From Rattus norvegicus (taxonomy: Eukaryota; Chordata; Mammalia; Rodentia; Muridae): 64,000 nucleotides of DNA. This document shows positions 22,591-34,742 of this stretch, piece by piece. The notes under the pieces were generated by a model. That model ran no database searches. It was given only the letters and a program-made list of their open reading frames with translations, and was not told the DNA's origin. The stretch lies in the NCBI RefSeq assembly GCF_036323735.1, contig NC_086029.1:52740857-52804856 (forward strand), written 5' to 3'. Within the stretch, counting starts at the first letter, position 1. Each line of letters starts with the position of its first letter. The position numbers and the translations under genes were made by a program.

Positions 22591-22861
22591 CCATCCCATT
22601 ATATTTCTTCCCGCTTTTCTTCGTTAATGGGCTTTCCTCTAAAACTATTGTTATTGCATGCATGTGAGCATTAGCACTTACCAAGCAAAGGCTATCCAAT
22701 ATGACCACCAGAGTCTTGTTAGCAACAGCAAGATTGGGCTATAACAATTTTATTGAGAATGAACAATACAAGTATAGTTGTCTGGATACAAAGATATTTG
22801 CAAACTTTACAGATTATCATCTGAGAACCATTTCCTGCCATGTCTCCATGCTTTCATGATG

Positions 22862-23222
22862 AAGTGGTTTAAATAGATTGGTCCCCCATACACTCATGTG
22901 TTTGAATGCTTGGCCCATGGGAAGTAGCAAATTAGGAGGCTTGAGAGCTCTATGCTCAAGCTTCACCAGATGTAGAATCAGTCCCCTCATGGCTGTCTAT
23001 ACAAGGTAGTCTTTTCCTGACTGCCTTTGAATCAGGATATAGAACACTCAGTTCTGTCTTTAGCACTATGTCTGCCTCAATGCTGCCATGATTGCTTCCC
23101 TGCTCCTTGTTATGATGATAATGGACTGAACTTGTGAAACTGTAAACCAACCCCAATGTTGTCCTTTAAGAGTTATCTTGGTCACAGTGTTTCTTCACAG
23201 CACTGAAAGCCAAACAGAGACA
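22862..23222 (+). repeat. Dispersed rodent repeat R, copy 1 (RMER1-like?)
   Basis: GAATGCTTGGCCCATGGGAA, ATGTCTGCCTCAATGCTGCC, TGATGATAATGGACTGAACT, AACCCCAATGTTGTCCTTTA and GGTCACAGTGTTTCTTCACA. The same ordered blocks recur at 43305-43706 and 61988-62335, and inverted at 62363-62690 and 62918-63668. I recall this common rodent repeat as RMER1-type, but the name is unverified. No terminal repeats were found. Confidence 0.7.
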
Positions 23223-23919
23223 CATAACTTATAAGGGAAGACACAGAGGAATGCAAAGTGGCCTTTGTCTTTCACGGCCTGACAGTGTTGTTCTTTTGGA
23301 AACTGGAAGGCACAATGTAACCTAGGAGTCATGTATTCTAATGGGACAAACCTATGACAAATGCCTCTGAAGGCAGATGGGCCAAGTCAAATTCATGGTT
23401 CTCCGCACATGCATATATGTAAAAGTACATACACAAATATTACTAAATATAACCTGTTCCGTCTGTGTGTTACTTGTTTTTATGTTTTTATGTTGAGTTG
23501 ATCATTTGGCACAGAGAACACAGCCATGAGAAAGACGACCTCTACTCTCCTTCCTCAGTTTAGTTCTTTGTGTAGGACCCATGCGTTCTGACTTTTCATT
23601 CACTTTTCATGCTCATCAATATGAGCTTTGTTCAATTTCTGTATGGGTAGTCATTTTGGTGAGATATTTCAGATATAGCTTATGATAATAATAAGAGACA
23701 ACATATCACACCAGACCTCTTTATTTTCTGACTCTTATAATATCTCTACCATTTTCTGTAATGCTCCCTAAGCCTTAGGTCTAAGAGTTTTTTATAGATG
23801 TATCCACTGAGACTAGGACCCACAAGCCTGCAATTCCATTGCTTGTGTTTTAATTTAGTGGTCTTCATATGCTGCAAAGAGAAGTTTATCCGATAAATGG
23901 AAAACAGTTGCCTTATCTG
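23223..23919. other. Unique DNA, no gene seen
   Basis: No repeat named with confidence and no supported open frame. Confidence 0.45.
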
Positions 23920-24480
23920 TGGCTATAAAGTCAAGCAGTGCAAGTAATTAGCAGTTGTGGATTTTCCTCCAATAACTATAAATTTACTAAACTGAGTAGT
24001 TAGCTTTATAGAACAAAGACTTGGTTTTCTATTGGTAAGTGAGTTTTGTTCAATTAGAAAACTGTTGTTTACCACCAAACTATGTGTGTCAATACTGTAC
24101 CCTAGGGTTAAAACATTATGCTGTTCATTAATATGGTCCATAGTCATTAAAGATTGTTAGAAATTTTTGTTGCCTTTCTCCTCTGAAAGCTCACATGGTG
24201 CTTCTGGTACCATAAAAGCTAGTTCTTCGAGAGAGCATTGGGTTTGATTACAGCTCACGGGTCTTTAGTCCAAATAACAGAAGTTCGTGGCTTTCAGGAA
24301 TAAAGATTTGTCTTCCACTTCTGAAGGAAAGTCAAGGGCAAAGCCATAGACTAAATGTTCTGAGAGTACTTTTGATAGCCTTTGCCAACAGCTCTAAAGA
24401 GGAATTCTCCTGTCTGATATAGGGGTTTGTTAGATAATCCTTATCTCTTGATTGGAGCATTGTCAGCATAGACAGTGTTT
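23920..24480 (+). repeat. Degenerate dispersed repeat shared with 44640-45320
   Basis: A segment at about 24050-24210 (CAATTAGAAAACTGTTG, GTGTCAATACTGTACCCTAG) aligns in order with 45160-45310 (CAATTAGACAAGTTAG, GTGTCAGCACTGTACCATTG). Both are followed by a GTCATT/TTCATT-type stretch and a TTGCCTTTCTCC/CTTTTCTCTCTTG stretch. The flanking DNA is probably part of the same old element. Class not identified. Confidence 0.5.
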
Positions 24481-25083
24481 ATGTATATTTATACGTAGAA
24501 TTTCATGTACTATTTTTATATAAATAATTAATGATATGACTCCTTGTGGTTTTTCCAGATATATTTATTGTTATTAAATTCATTTCCCTTCTTCTCCTGT
24601 TTTTACTGCCCTCCTTCTCCATAATACCCTCTTTCCCATTTCCCTGATCTGATCACTTGTATCCTGTTATTGTCTACTAACTAATTGAAAACACATTAAT
24701 AATATATTATCTTTAATTTCTCTTGATTGATTTCTTGATGCAAAGATATTTTATCTGGCCTTTGTGTTGTTCATAAATATATATAAATCAAATTTCAGAA
24801 GTCTTTATTATTTTCTTGATAATTGATCAGTTTTAACATTTTATCATTTTCCAATTCTAACAAAAAACACCCAAAATGTTCATTTATAATTAATAATTAT
24901 AAGCGATTAAGATATTCTCTTTATTTGGACAAATATCAGGAACCTCATCAATACATACATAATATCTGTGTAATACTATATTAAGATAAGTCTTATGCTC
25001 AAATTGCCCAATGAATATAATGCTAAAAGAAGATAATTTTAAAAAGATTGAACCACTTACTAAAACTTCACTCAGGATATATA
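24481..25083. other. Unique AT-rich DNA, no gene seen
   Basis: AT-rich, with a pyrimidine-rich patch at about 24585-24660. No gene or named repeat. Confidence 0.5.
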
Positions 25084-25099
25084 GACAGTAGTATCTTTT

Positions 25100-25191
25100 T
25101 TTTTTCTTTTCTTTTTTAGGAGTTGGGGACCGAACCCAGGGCCTTGCACTTGCTAGGCAAGCGCTCTACCACTGAGCTAAATCCCCAACCC
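25100..25191 (-). mobile_element. ID SINE
   Basis: Minus-strand ID: a T run and TTTTCTTTTC (A tail), GGGGACCGAACCCAGGGCC (B-box complement), GCTCTACCACTGAGCTAAAT (A-box complement) and the end CCCCAACCC. The 16-bp TSD GACAGTAGTATCTTTT lies at 25084-25099 and 25192-25207. The TSD is exact, so this is a young insertion. Confidence 0.96.
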
Positions 25192-25207
25192 GACAGTAGT
25201 ATCTTTT

Positions 25208-25644
25208 AATAGCAGTGGACAAATGTAATCAAAAATTGTCTTATAAGCCTGAAAGAAGTAATTTTTAAAAAAAGGTTTAATGGATAAAAAAGTTTGTTTT
25301 TTGCATAGTTGAAAATGATCTGGAGTTTTCATTTTATAAATCATTACAAAGATAAATATACAACTGTACAATGTGTGTATGTGTGTAAATATACATTTTA
25401 TTAAAATGAATGAGAGGTATATTGTTGTAAATGGTTTAGGAAATAACCTTATAATAGATACTTGATACATTTGAAGATAAAATTATCATTCTATTCATCT
25501 CATGCTCTCAATTATTAAAAAATCATTTATACATTTATTAACATTAAAAAATACTTTTCACAAAACTATTTTTAAGAATCCACTGTGCCTGATGGGAAAG
25601 CAGAAAGATGCTGTACTTAGAAAAACCCTCCCTAGAGAGCATAG
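25208..25644. other. Unique AT-rich DNA, no gene seen
   Basis: No repeat recognised. The 97-codon minus-strand frame at 25177-25470 starts within unique DNA and shows no domain. Confidence 0.45.
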
Positions 25645-26640
25645 TTATTAATTATTATTGGTTATTTTATTTATTTACATTTCAAATCTTATCCCCTTCC
25701 CAGTTTTTCCTCCACAAACCTCTGATACTCTCCCTTCCCCATCCCCATATGAGGGTGCTCCCCTACTCGCCCACCTACTCCTGCCTCAGGGCCCTGACCT
25801 TCTCCTACCCTGGGTCGTCAAACCTCCACAGGACTAAGGGACTCCCCTCCCAGTGATGACCGATAAGACAATTCTCTACTACATATCCAGCTGGAGCCAT
25901 AGGTTCCCCTATGTGTACTCTTCAGTTGGTGTTTTAGTTCCTGAGAGCTCTGGGGCATTTGGTTGGTTGATATTCTTGTTCTTCCTATGGAGTTGCAAAC
26001 CCTTTCAGCTCTTTCAGTCCTTGCCCAAACTTCTCCTTTGGAGTCCCTGTACTCAGTCCGATGTTTGACTGCATACATCCTCATCTGTATTGGTAAGTTC
26101 TGGCAGAGTCTCTCAGGGGACAGCTATATACCAAGTTCCTGTCCATAAGGGCTTCTTGGAAACAGCAATACTGTCTGGGTTTGGTGGCTGCAGTCGGAAT
26201 GGATCCCTAGGTGGGGGCAGTCTCTGGACTGTTGTTCCTCAGTCTCTATTCCAATCTTTGTCCATGCATTTCCATTTGACAGGAGGAATTCTGGATTATT
26301 ATGTTTGATATGGGCGAAATCTCCATCCCTCAAACGGAGCTGTGCCCATCCACTGGATATGGTCTTTACAGGTTCTATTTTCCCTTTGTTGTGTATTTCT
26401 GCTAATGTCCTCCCTGCTGGGTTCCCTGACATCTGGGACTTTCTAATGGTTACTACCAGTTACCCCTCTCCCACTGCCACATACCTACTTTTGAATTCAG
26501 ACACTTCTGGATTTCTCCCCCATCTCCTCCTATATCATCTACCTCCTTTTCCCTCCCAGTACTCTCTCCCGCCTATATCCCTCTCTCCTCCTACTTCACA
26601 GAAATTATTTTCTTATACCATCCGAGTAGGACTGTAACTA
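25645..26640 (-). mobile_element. Lx-type L1, long 3'UTR fragment
   Basis: Minus-strand L1 3'UTR of about 1 kb: TTTATTTACATTTCAAATCT with the C-rich block at the left, then GGAGCCATAGGTTCCCCTAT, TGTTCTTCCTATGGAGTTGC, CCAGTTACCCCTCTCCCACT and further C/T-rich sequence. It is a longer version of the 12241-12591 element. The plus-strand open frames here (82, 71 and 110 codons) are antisense of the UTR. No TSD resolved. Confidence 0.8.
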
Positions 26641-27839
26641 AAAAAATTTGTCATTATAACTCTCTCAGTTGCTATAAGGCTGTTGCTCTTGCAGGATAAT
26701 GCTTATAATATGACAACTATGAACGAATAAGTTTCCGAGACAAAGGTTATTCTGCATATTTATTAGTTTTGTTCTGAATCAAAACAAAATTAAAAAATAG
26801 TATACTAAAACTAGCAAAGTAAGAAGGATTTGAAATTAATGCAGAAGGGAAACACATGATTTCAGCTCTATTCTACTTTAATTTTTATCACTCTTATGGT
26901 ATGTAATTTTTAAATATTAAAACAGTAAGTACAAAATACTATAGTTAAGTTAATATACTTTGTGTGAGTTCTTAAAATTTTCTATTAATTTTTTAAATGA
27001 CAATATAATTTAAGCAGGTCTATGATAATATAAAAGCAATTTTCGAAGTTTTGTGAGCATTCAGTAAATTTTTCCTATTCAGTAAATAAGTATAATGCAT
27101 TCCTAAACACAAAATAATATTAGCTTGAAAGCTACTGTTTCACTACAGTTGTTTACCACCAAATTGATGTCAAGAATCAAGAAGATATATCAAAGGAATC
27201 CATAGTTATAAGCTGCAATCAAATAAACTGTTTCTGTTTATTTATTCATAGTAAGTGCTGCCATCAATTATATTAAACATTAATTATCTAAAGTACCATT
27301 GTGGGATGGTTAGGAGCAGATTTTTATTTTAAATTGATGCTTATGATTTAGTCATGAGGTTGGAAATTCTATGTGCTTAAAATATTATTTCCAAACCATT
27401 ATAATATTCATTAAAATTACATAATTTCTACATCTGAATGAAATTCTAATCACTTCAAAATGTAGTATTCCACGGAGCATTTGTCACAATAATTCTCCAG
27501 TAAATGTATCATATATGTTTTGTTTCCCATAGACAATCTGCACAGTTATAACCATAAAATAATTGAGCAAATGCTACTTATACATTTATTCTAGTTCTAT
27601 AAATACAGTAAACACAAAATTAGTTTTCAAAATATTTGGAAGTATGTAAAAGGAGCAGATTAAAACTATGTTATTAACAGTTGCAAAAATTTATTTTATA
27701 TGACTTCCACACATAATATATAAATATAAATTGCGTTTTACTCTCTCCTCTTAGCTCCACAAACATCATGGTTTTCATTCTATATATTAAATATGACAGT
27801 AAACAATTTAAATTTTTATCTTAAAAATAATTCATACTA
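26641..27839. other. Unique AT-rich DNA, no gene seen
   Basis: About 1.2 kb of very AT-rich sequence without recognisable repeats or coding signal. Confidence 0.5.
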
Positions 27840-28266
27840 AGCTCACGGAATCAACAAACCTGAACCTAATGGGGCAGGGACTGAACTGACAATTGGGAAG
27901 CCTATATGAGTTCTAATCCAGGCCCTCAGTATATATGTTACAATGCATAGCTTGGAACTCCTCAGAGATGGCATGGGGGGGTTGTTGAATCTGACACTAT
28001 TCCTACATTGGAGGACCCTTGTCATCCTACTGGTTTGCTTTGCAAAGCTTTAATATGAATGGAAGTTACTCCATATTAAGGGAGTTAATGTTATTACAAC
28101 TTAGCATGTCATGTTTGGTTGACACCTGGGAGACCTGACTGCCCTTTTCTAAAGTGAAACTGGGGAAGAGTGCATGGGGAGGTGGAGTGTGCGGGATGGT
28201 GATATGATTTGCAAGAGGAAACTGTGGATGTAATACATGAGAGAATAAATTAATTTTATAAAAGAA
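27840..28266 (+). mobile_element. Older Lx-type L1 3'UTR
   Basis: CAACAAACCTGAACCTAATG, GCCCTCAGTATATATGTTAC, ATGTCATGTTTGGTTGACAC, GAAACTGGGGAAGAGTGCAT, GGATGTAATACATGAGAGAA and AATAAATTAA form the ordered 3' end of an older Lx family, plus strand, including a likely AATAAA poly(A) signal at about 28246. No ORF2 part is attached. Confidence 0.7.
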
Positions 28267-29269
28267 AAGTTCACACTCTTGATGATGATCACAGAAGCTA
28301 TGCTCCTTTGACAAAATTTGCTTTTAAATAAAGCTCCCTTTTCATAACATCCTAAAGAGTTCATAAAATTCCAAATATCTAGAACTTATTGGCACACCTA
28401 GTACAGTCAATGGAATTATTTACACTTTTCTGGTAATCCTAATTAGATACAATTCTATTTTTTCTTTCAACTCACTCAATGAAGTCCAATAATAGGGAAA
28501 AGTTGAACATATGCAAGTTTGACACAAAGTCAATAAAATTGATGAAAGCTTTTAAAATGTTTCATAATAGCAGCATTCATAAAATTGAGAAAAACTGCAA
28601 TATCAAATGACACAATGAGCTAACATATTTTGACCCTGCTTACTAATACAAATAGAAATAATCAGGGACTGTTGATTTTATTAACTTCAGTAATACACAG
28701 AATAGAAGTATATTAGAGGTATATTATATTTTGAATTTAAATTTAAAAGTAAATTAATTGCAATTTCCCTATTATCTACTTTCCCTTTTCAGTAGAAACT
28801 CATTTTTCTTTACTTAAACCCAAATGTTTAAATACTTTGGGGACTATATTTTTAGCACCATCAAAGTAGGGTGCTAAAGTATCTCTTTTTAAATTAATAA
28901 AGCAATGAAATTGAAGAAGATGTGAGTGCTGAAGTGTGAAGCAGAAAGAAATGCTTCTGCCGTGGTATCATTTATCGTTGTTAAACTACGGATCTTGAAG
29001 TATTTGGGAAAGCATGAGACTTTCTTTTGGTGATGTAAAACCATACCAGCTGCATAAAGGTTACTGTTCTTTGTAACACATTTTAACAATATTATCAGAA
29101 TTTCAGGTTGTAAAATGCACATGCCTCAGAGAGTTTTTATCTTATATTTCAATGTCTCATGTAATCCTTTCTTACTGACAATTTAATAAACTTGCAAAAT
29201 CTGGGATTACTGTCTTAATAAAATATAAGGTTTACAAGATCACCTTTGCATTCTGAAGACACACAAGTT
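28267..29269. other. Unique AT-rich DNA, no gene seen
   Basis: No named repeat. The 77-codon minus-strand frame (28889-29122) has no recognisable domain. Confidence 0.45.
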
Positions 29270-29350
29270 TTTTTGTTTTGTTTTGTTTTTGTTTTTTTGT
29301 TTTTGTTTGTTTGTGTGTGTGTGTGTGTGTGTGTTTTTTTTTTTTTTTTG
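29270..29350 (+). repeat. T-rich / (TTTTG)n / (TG)n low complexity
   Basis: TTTTG-type units, then (TG)n at about 29311-29333, then a run of T. It could be the decayed tail of a minus-strand retroposon, but no body is recognisable beside it. Confidence 0.9.
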
Positions 29351-29911
29351 GCTTGAGTTCATTTGACTTGTATAGTGGCTTTAGAGAATTCACCATAGAG
29401 CTGATTTAATTGACACTTTAAAATTTTTGGTACTATTTTTTTTAATTTCCAGATTTCCTTTTATAATTTGGTAGCATATATCTCTTCCACTGATATAGTA
29501 AGAGAAGCACAAATGTTCATAAGAAACCTAAAACTCTCTTCCTCCTATCCCTACCTCCTTTATGTACTTGACCAACAAAATTAAATGAGTATTTTCTAGA
29601 AGTGGCTCTTGAATATTTCAGTTAGTAGTTTTATATTTAAAATGCTATGTTCTAAGTAATCGAATAACCTCAGAATGATTAAGATTATGGCATGAAATTA
29701 CCTGTTGATAATTAAATACTTTTTAATGTTGAGCAATACACTCATATTTACTCATTAGTAAAATTTGTATTACCAAATGCAAACCTGATGTTTGTGTCTT
29801 TATCAGTTGGTTAGAACATGCATATACCCAACACTGAGTTTGATTAATATAGAAATTAAACGGTTACCTATTTTGCCATAAAAAAGAAAGAAACCAAAAC
29901 CGTTGTTTAGC
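29351..29911. other. Unique AT-rich DNA, no gene seen
   Basis: No repeat or coding signal seen. Confidence 0.45.
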
Positions 29912-30100
29912 TAAAGCAGTGGTTTTCTACCTTCCTAATGCTGTTTGCCGTCAATACAGTTCTTAATATTGTGGTGATCCTCACCCAACCATCAAGTTAT
30001 TTCTGTTGGTACTTCATATGTGTAATTTTGCTGTTATGAGTTGTAATGTAAATGTATGATATGAGAATATGAGACCCCTTTGAAAGAGCCATTTCCCTTA
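29912..30100 (+). mobile_element. hAT-Charlie MITE fossil (URR1-like)
   Basis: AGCAGTGGTTTTCTACCTTC, CTAATGCTGT, ATACAGTTCTTAATATTGTG, ACCCAACCATCAAGTTATTT, TACTTCATATGTGTAATTTT, TATGAGTTGTAATGTAAAT and CCCCTTTGAAAGAG match, in order, the rodent URR1 nonautonomous DNA transposon. The CAGTGGTTYTC start is typical of hAT-Charlie termini. The right terminus is truncated. No transposase. Confidence 0.7.
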
Positions 30101-30104
30101 CCCC

Positions 30105-31190
30105 CATTGGCACAGGCAGTAAATCAATGATGCCTAAAGATATCTTGTTATATCCGTAATCCAGTGTCTCACTTAGCCATCGTCAGAGAAACTCCCTCTT
30201 ACAATAGATGGAAACGAACCCAGACCCACTACTGAAATGGTAGAGAGAGTGAGAGGCTCAGAACACCTACTCCTAAATGAGTTGCCTACATCAAACTCCA
30301 TTCTTTAAGGCTCAGTGAGATATGAGGAAGAAGAGGCCACAAAATTTCAGAGGTATCAGGCTTGGAAGACTACCAGGAAGTAGTGACTACAATACGCAAT
30401 AGGGTACATACACATAATGCGTTTATGGACTCTGGCAGGAGGCCAGGACCTTCATAACTTCAAGCATAACAGGATTCCCACGTTAAGAAGAGGGATAGAA
30501 AACAGACTCCCGGGGTTGGGGATTTAGCTCAGCGGTAGAGCGCTTGCCTAGCGAGCGCAAGGCCCTGGGTTCGGTCCCCAGCTCCTGAAAAAAAAAAAAA
30601 AAGAAAAAAAAAAAAAAAGAAAACAGACTCCCAAACTATCTAGGAAACTCTCTGCAATGGCTGCCTGCTTGCAAAAGAGAAATTAGTTTACTGAAATGTA
30701 ATCTCATTGGGTGTATTAACCACACTTAAAGGGTAGATCACTTGCACATCAGTAGAAGGCAAGCACAACTTAATTTAGTGTTTGTTGAGTTTTGTTTTGT
30801 AGACTATTTTGTCTCTCTTTACATTTTTGGGGGGGAGGGGACATGCTTTTGTATTATTGTTCTTGTGCATTATAGTGTCTGAGTATATTAGTCTTGTGTG
30901 TGTGTGTGTGTGTGTGTTTACATATGTATGTTCATCTGTGTGTAGTCTATTCCTTTTTCTCTCTTTTCTTCATTCTGATTTGTCTTGTTTCATGTTTGTT
31001 TTGCCTCTGCTTTTCGGAAGAAACAGAGAAACAGAAAGAAATAACATGGATTTAGATGGGTGGGGAGATATGTATAATCAGAAAGTAATTAGGTGAGTTT
31101 ATTTATACACATTAAGTCAGAATATATTGTTTGAAAAATATTATTTTTCAATAAAATGTATGAAAATAGAGAAAAAGAAGAATATTCCAT
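30105..31190 (+). mobile_element. Probable L1/Lx 3'UTR-like repeat, split by an ID
   Basis: ATGCCTAAAGATATCTTGTT, TCAGAGAAACTCCCTCTTAC, GCTCAGTGAGATATGAGGAA, then (after the ID) TAACCACACTTAAAGGGTAG, TTCGGAAGAAACAGAGAAAC and ATATTGTTTGAAAAATATTA form a layout I remember from a common rodent L1-like 3' end. It contains (TG)n at 30895-30918. The 95-codon frame at 30809-31096 is within the repeat and not proposed as a gene. Confidence 0.5.
30512..30618 (+). mobile_element. ID SINE
   Basis: Full ID: GGGGTTGGGGATTTAGCTCA, A box with AGCGGTAGAGC, the variant AGCGAGCGCAAGG, B box GGTTCGGTCCC and an A tail broken by a G. Exact 14-bp TSD GAAAACAGACTCCC at 30498-30511 and 30619-30632. Confidence 0.97.
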
Positions 31191-31365
31191 TTCTCGTGGT
31201 CATGCTGTTTTTAAAAATGGTTCAAGCCATTACAGAGTAGTTTAAAAAGATAAATGTGAAATAATTTAAAGCTAAGATAGAAATCAGCATTAAAATAACA
31301 GACATTTTTTAAAGTCATCTGATCATGTTAATGAGTCCACAAGCATATAAAAATACCAAGTATAA

Positions 31366-31520
31366 CTGGGTGTTTGTGGTACAGCCCTCTAATCCAAGCA
31401 CTTAAGAAGTAAAGGGAAATGGATCTCTGAGTTAGAGGCAGGCCTGGTCTATAGAGTGAATTCCAGGACAGCTAGGGCTTCATAGAGAAATTCTGTCTTT
31501 AAAAACAAACAAACCAAACC
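31366..31520 (+). mobile_element. B1 SINE
   Basis: AACTGGGTGTTTGTGGTACA, AATCCAAGCACTTAAGAAGT, GATCTCTGAGTTAGAGGCAG, CTATAGAGTGAATTCCAGGA and a C/A-rich AAACAAACAAACC tail: 7SL-derived B1, plus strand, moderately diverged. Confidence 0.88.
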
Positions 31521-32977
31521 AAGCAAACAAAGAATACCACTTGTTAATCGAAATTTGTATTATTATTGATAAAAAATAAAGTATATTCTATCATGTGCCT
31601 TAAGCTCCCTTTGATGGAAATTGTACATCTTAGATAAAGTTAGTCATATCTAACTTCATGGCACTGATTTGTTTATTAGAGCATCTTGTTTGTCTGGCAG
31701 CAGTATATAAGATAATTAGAAATCATGCAATATGATTTATCTAAAATTTCATATTTTTAATATTGTGAATATTTAGTTCCATGTGTGTAGTTGTGCTTAT
31801 TATAGCAAATATGGAATTCATACTGTTAGTCTGTAAAGAAAGGTTTCAAATTTACATTTTTAATTTTTAAGGTTTTCTTTTGATTTCTAATATTTATGTT
31901 TTAAAGAATAGTGAAAAGTTAAGGGTTGATTGAGCATAAAAACTAAAAAAAAAACTCACCCAAATGATTCTAATTTATGAAGGTTTTGTCTATTTAAGTT
32001 ATAACTACAGGATTGACCTAAAATTTTTCTTTACATTTCACTATGCTCAAATTTTATGTCTTGTGAAAATATACACACAAGACATAATGGTTTAATGGTT
32101 TAAGTTTCCACTCTAAATTAAAAAAAAAAAGCCATTCAAGTGAATGACTTTAGTTCTTATGTCAATGAGTATTTAATAAGATATTGTCATATCATTTCCA
32201 ATGTGGGAAAATACAATTAAGTAAATTTCTTGATAGTAATGTATAAACTTAGATAACTTATGAATGTTTTTGAAGTATTATTTTTTCTAAGATAATGAAA
32301 GAATTACCACAATTCCATAGTCACTAAATATCATAGTTAAGTGGTATAAATTATAACTGCTGATAGCCTGCCTCCAAGCCAATCTGTAATAGGAAACAAG
32401 TAGTCTTCCAAAGAAATTGAGATATCATAGCAGTGCTGAGACGGGAATTTCGATGGGAATTGCAGACCCAATGTCTCCCCCCTTGCTCATTCCCTGAGTG
32501 CAGAATGACAGATGGGATTGTTGACTAGCTTCTCCCAGGTTATCACATCATAATCACAAAGTTCTCATGGAGGAGACATTTACTATAATGGCTCTTAATA
32601 CACATTTGCTTATTAAGTTTAAATATTTATTTATTATGCATTAGTCTACTGCCATTTGATAGAATCTAAGAATCATTCTTGATGTATCAGTAAATAAATG
32701 TCAAATAAGTTTGCTTTGGGGAAGGTGGTGAGCAGTTCTAAATGTACTTTAATTAAATATTAGTATTTGAAATTATTTATATTTTAAAACTATATGTGCA
32801 TGAATATCATAATAACATTTATGCAATATAAGTAACACCATTTGCTGGCTAATTCAGAAAACAGTGTACACTGAGGAAAAAAATAAAGTGAATCAATCAA
32901 AATTTGAGTAATTAATTCCTAAAGACACAAATCTTGCTGTTAATAATTTTTCTTATAAAGCAAATTAAATTTTGATA
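31521..32977. other. Unique AT-rich DNA with a possible conserved noncoding patch
   Basis: No named repeats. A patch at about 32360-32600 (GAGACGGGAATTTCGATGGG, ATGACAGATGGGATTGTTGA, TTATCACATCATAATCACAA) is non-repetitive and less AT-rich than its surroundings, but nothing more can be said from sequence alone. Confidence 0.4.
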
Positions 32978-32990
32978 AAATTAAACATAT

Positions 32991-33074
32991 TTTTTTTCCG
33001 GAGCTAGGGATCGAACCCAGGGCCTTGCGCCTGCTAGGCAAGCGCTCTACCGCTGAGCTAAATCCCCAACCCGG
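32991..33074 (-). mobile_element. ID SINE
   Basis: Minus-strand ID: T run, GGAGCTAGGGATCGAACCCA, GCCTTGCGCCTGCTAGGCAA, GCTCTACCGCTGAGCTAAAT, CCCCAACCCGG. TSD AAATKAAACATATTTT (one mismatch) at about 32978-32993 and 33075-33090. Confidence 0.94.
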
Positions 33075-33090
33075 AAATGAAACATATTTT

Positions 33091-34107
33091 GCATTGACTT
33101 TTGTATACTTCTTAAAGTAGATTTGTTCTAGGATTCAACACCACATATTCAAACCACATTGTGTGCAAAACCTTTGGGTTTATTTTTGTGGAGTTTGGAA
33201 TCTTATGCTGATAAAATGAACTTGGAAGTGGAATCAAGTGTGTGCGGTTGAAGAATGTTTTAAAGGCAGTCTCAGGCTCTCTGAGATCCTGGAAGCCCTG
33301 ATTTGCACCACTGCTCTGGGGCATCAGGCAGGGTTTTGTTTGTAAAAGGTCCTTTATTTCAGCATCTATTTGACAAATGAGGAAAAGATTTTCTTTCTTT
33401 GCTCTTGGATTTTAGAATTGCGGTGGCCCATTGCTAAGGTAATGCCAACTTCTGGTGGTATTAATGTTTTTGGTGGTATTAATGGTGGTATTTTGATATG
33501 GTTTTGTTTTGTTTGTTTTTATCTTTAGATGAAACCAGAGTTGGATCTTACTGTTTTTCACTTGGATCAGCATTTTGTGTACTCCTCCTATTTGGTTTTA
33601 ATGGTTCTATGTAACCATTCTCTAAGTGTAGGTATGAGTTTTGTTTTCCTTAAATCCAAAATCTGTGTTAATAATGAAGAAAGGATACTTCCAAAATTTG
33701 TTATAGTGTAGTATTTAATGGTCTATCTTTGGGACAAAAGATGATCCAGTGAGAAAAGGCAGTTGCTTTCAAGCCTGACAACTTGAAATTGATCAATTGT
33801 ATAAAAGAAAAGAGCAAACTCATTCAACTTGGTCTCCTATCTCTATAGATAGATTAGACAATACATTCATTCACAGACACAAAGAAAGCATATTAAGAAT
33901 ATTTTTAAAGAACCTTATTTACCTTGTAGCAAGTTTATAACACAATTTTTTTGACCCTCTGTATAAAACTAAAGCAAAAACAAAAGCAAGTTCCCTATAC
34001 AGAAAATGCTTTTGGAGAAAGCTTCATGGGAAGCCTCATAGGAAACCTACCTAAACCCTGAAAGTTATTAGTTGTTTCTATTTGAATAAGGACGTTGGTA
34101 ACAATAA
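33091..34107. other. Unassigned DNA with a possible SINE remnant, no gene seen
   Basis: A GGT/TATTAA-type short tandem occurs at about 33450-33490. GATCCAGTGAGAAAAGGCAGTTGC / TTTCAAGCCTGACAACTTGA at about 33743-33790 resembles the head of a tRNA-derived rodent SINE, but the body is not recognisable. The 70-codon minus-strand frame at 33112-33324 has no known domain. Confidence 0.4.
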
Positions 34108-34152
34108 CATACATACATACATACATACATACATACATACATACATACATAC
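34108..34152 (+). repeat. (ACAT)n microsatellite
   Basis: About 11 ACAT/ATAC units. Confidence 0.98.
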
Positions 34153-34193
34153 GTACCAGGTGGTATGTAGAGATAAATAGAAGATAGGTGATA

Positions 34194-34196
34194 GAT

Positions 34197-34251
<55 letters not shown>
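34194..34251 (+). repeat. (GATA)n microsatellite
   Basis: About 14 GATA units, 40 bp from the (ACAT)n array. The pair is likely polymorphic. Confidence 0.98.
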
Positions 34252-34252
<1 letters not shown>

Positions 34253-34257
34253 AACTA

Positions 34258-34500
34258 TTCCAAATTGTACTTTCTATATTTACATTCCAGTAGTTACCCT
34301 TTCCTCATTTCTCCCTCCACTGTTTGTCATCCCATTTGTCCTCCCCTTTTCCCCCAAGAGGGTACTCCTACCCCTGACCAGACCTCACCCTTCCCTGGGG
34401 CCTCAAGTCTCTCGAAGATTGAACACATCTTCTCCGACTGAGGCCAGACAAAGCAGTCCTTGCTATATATGTGTCTGGAGCCTCAGACTAGCCCATGTAT
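34258..34500 (-). mobile_element. Lx-type L1 3'UTR fragment
   Basis: ATTTACATTCCAGTAGTTAC, CCTGGGGCCTCAAGTCTCTC, GAGGCCAGACAAAGCAGTCC and AGCCTCAGACTAGCCCATGT, in the order of an Lx 3'UTR read antisense. 5'-truncated, no TSD resolved. Confidence 0.7.
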
Positions 34501-34742
34501 GGACCTTTATGACACTACAGGGCATGGGTGATGCTCCACACCTGGACACCCAGGTGTAGCAGCCCATGTAGCAATCAGCTTTGACTCACAAACGTACATA
34601 TTGATTACCTCAAAGAGTATCAACATATCTGATAGTTTTAACCCTTATTTACAATCGGTTTTAATTTTATGTCACTTCTGATATTTTATGTTTTTTTTAA
34701 TTCCTAGAGGTTTCTTTATAATAGAACGTATTATTATATCAT

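Noticed and set aside
33112..33324. 70-codon minus-strand frame as a possible exon
   Set aside because: No convincing splice sites, no known domain, single short frame.
34108..34251. Regular short direct repeats as a possible CRISPR array
   Set aside because: Simple tetranucleotide microsatellites without unique spacers, in a mammalian genome.
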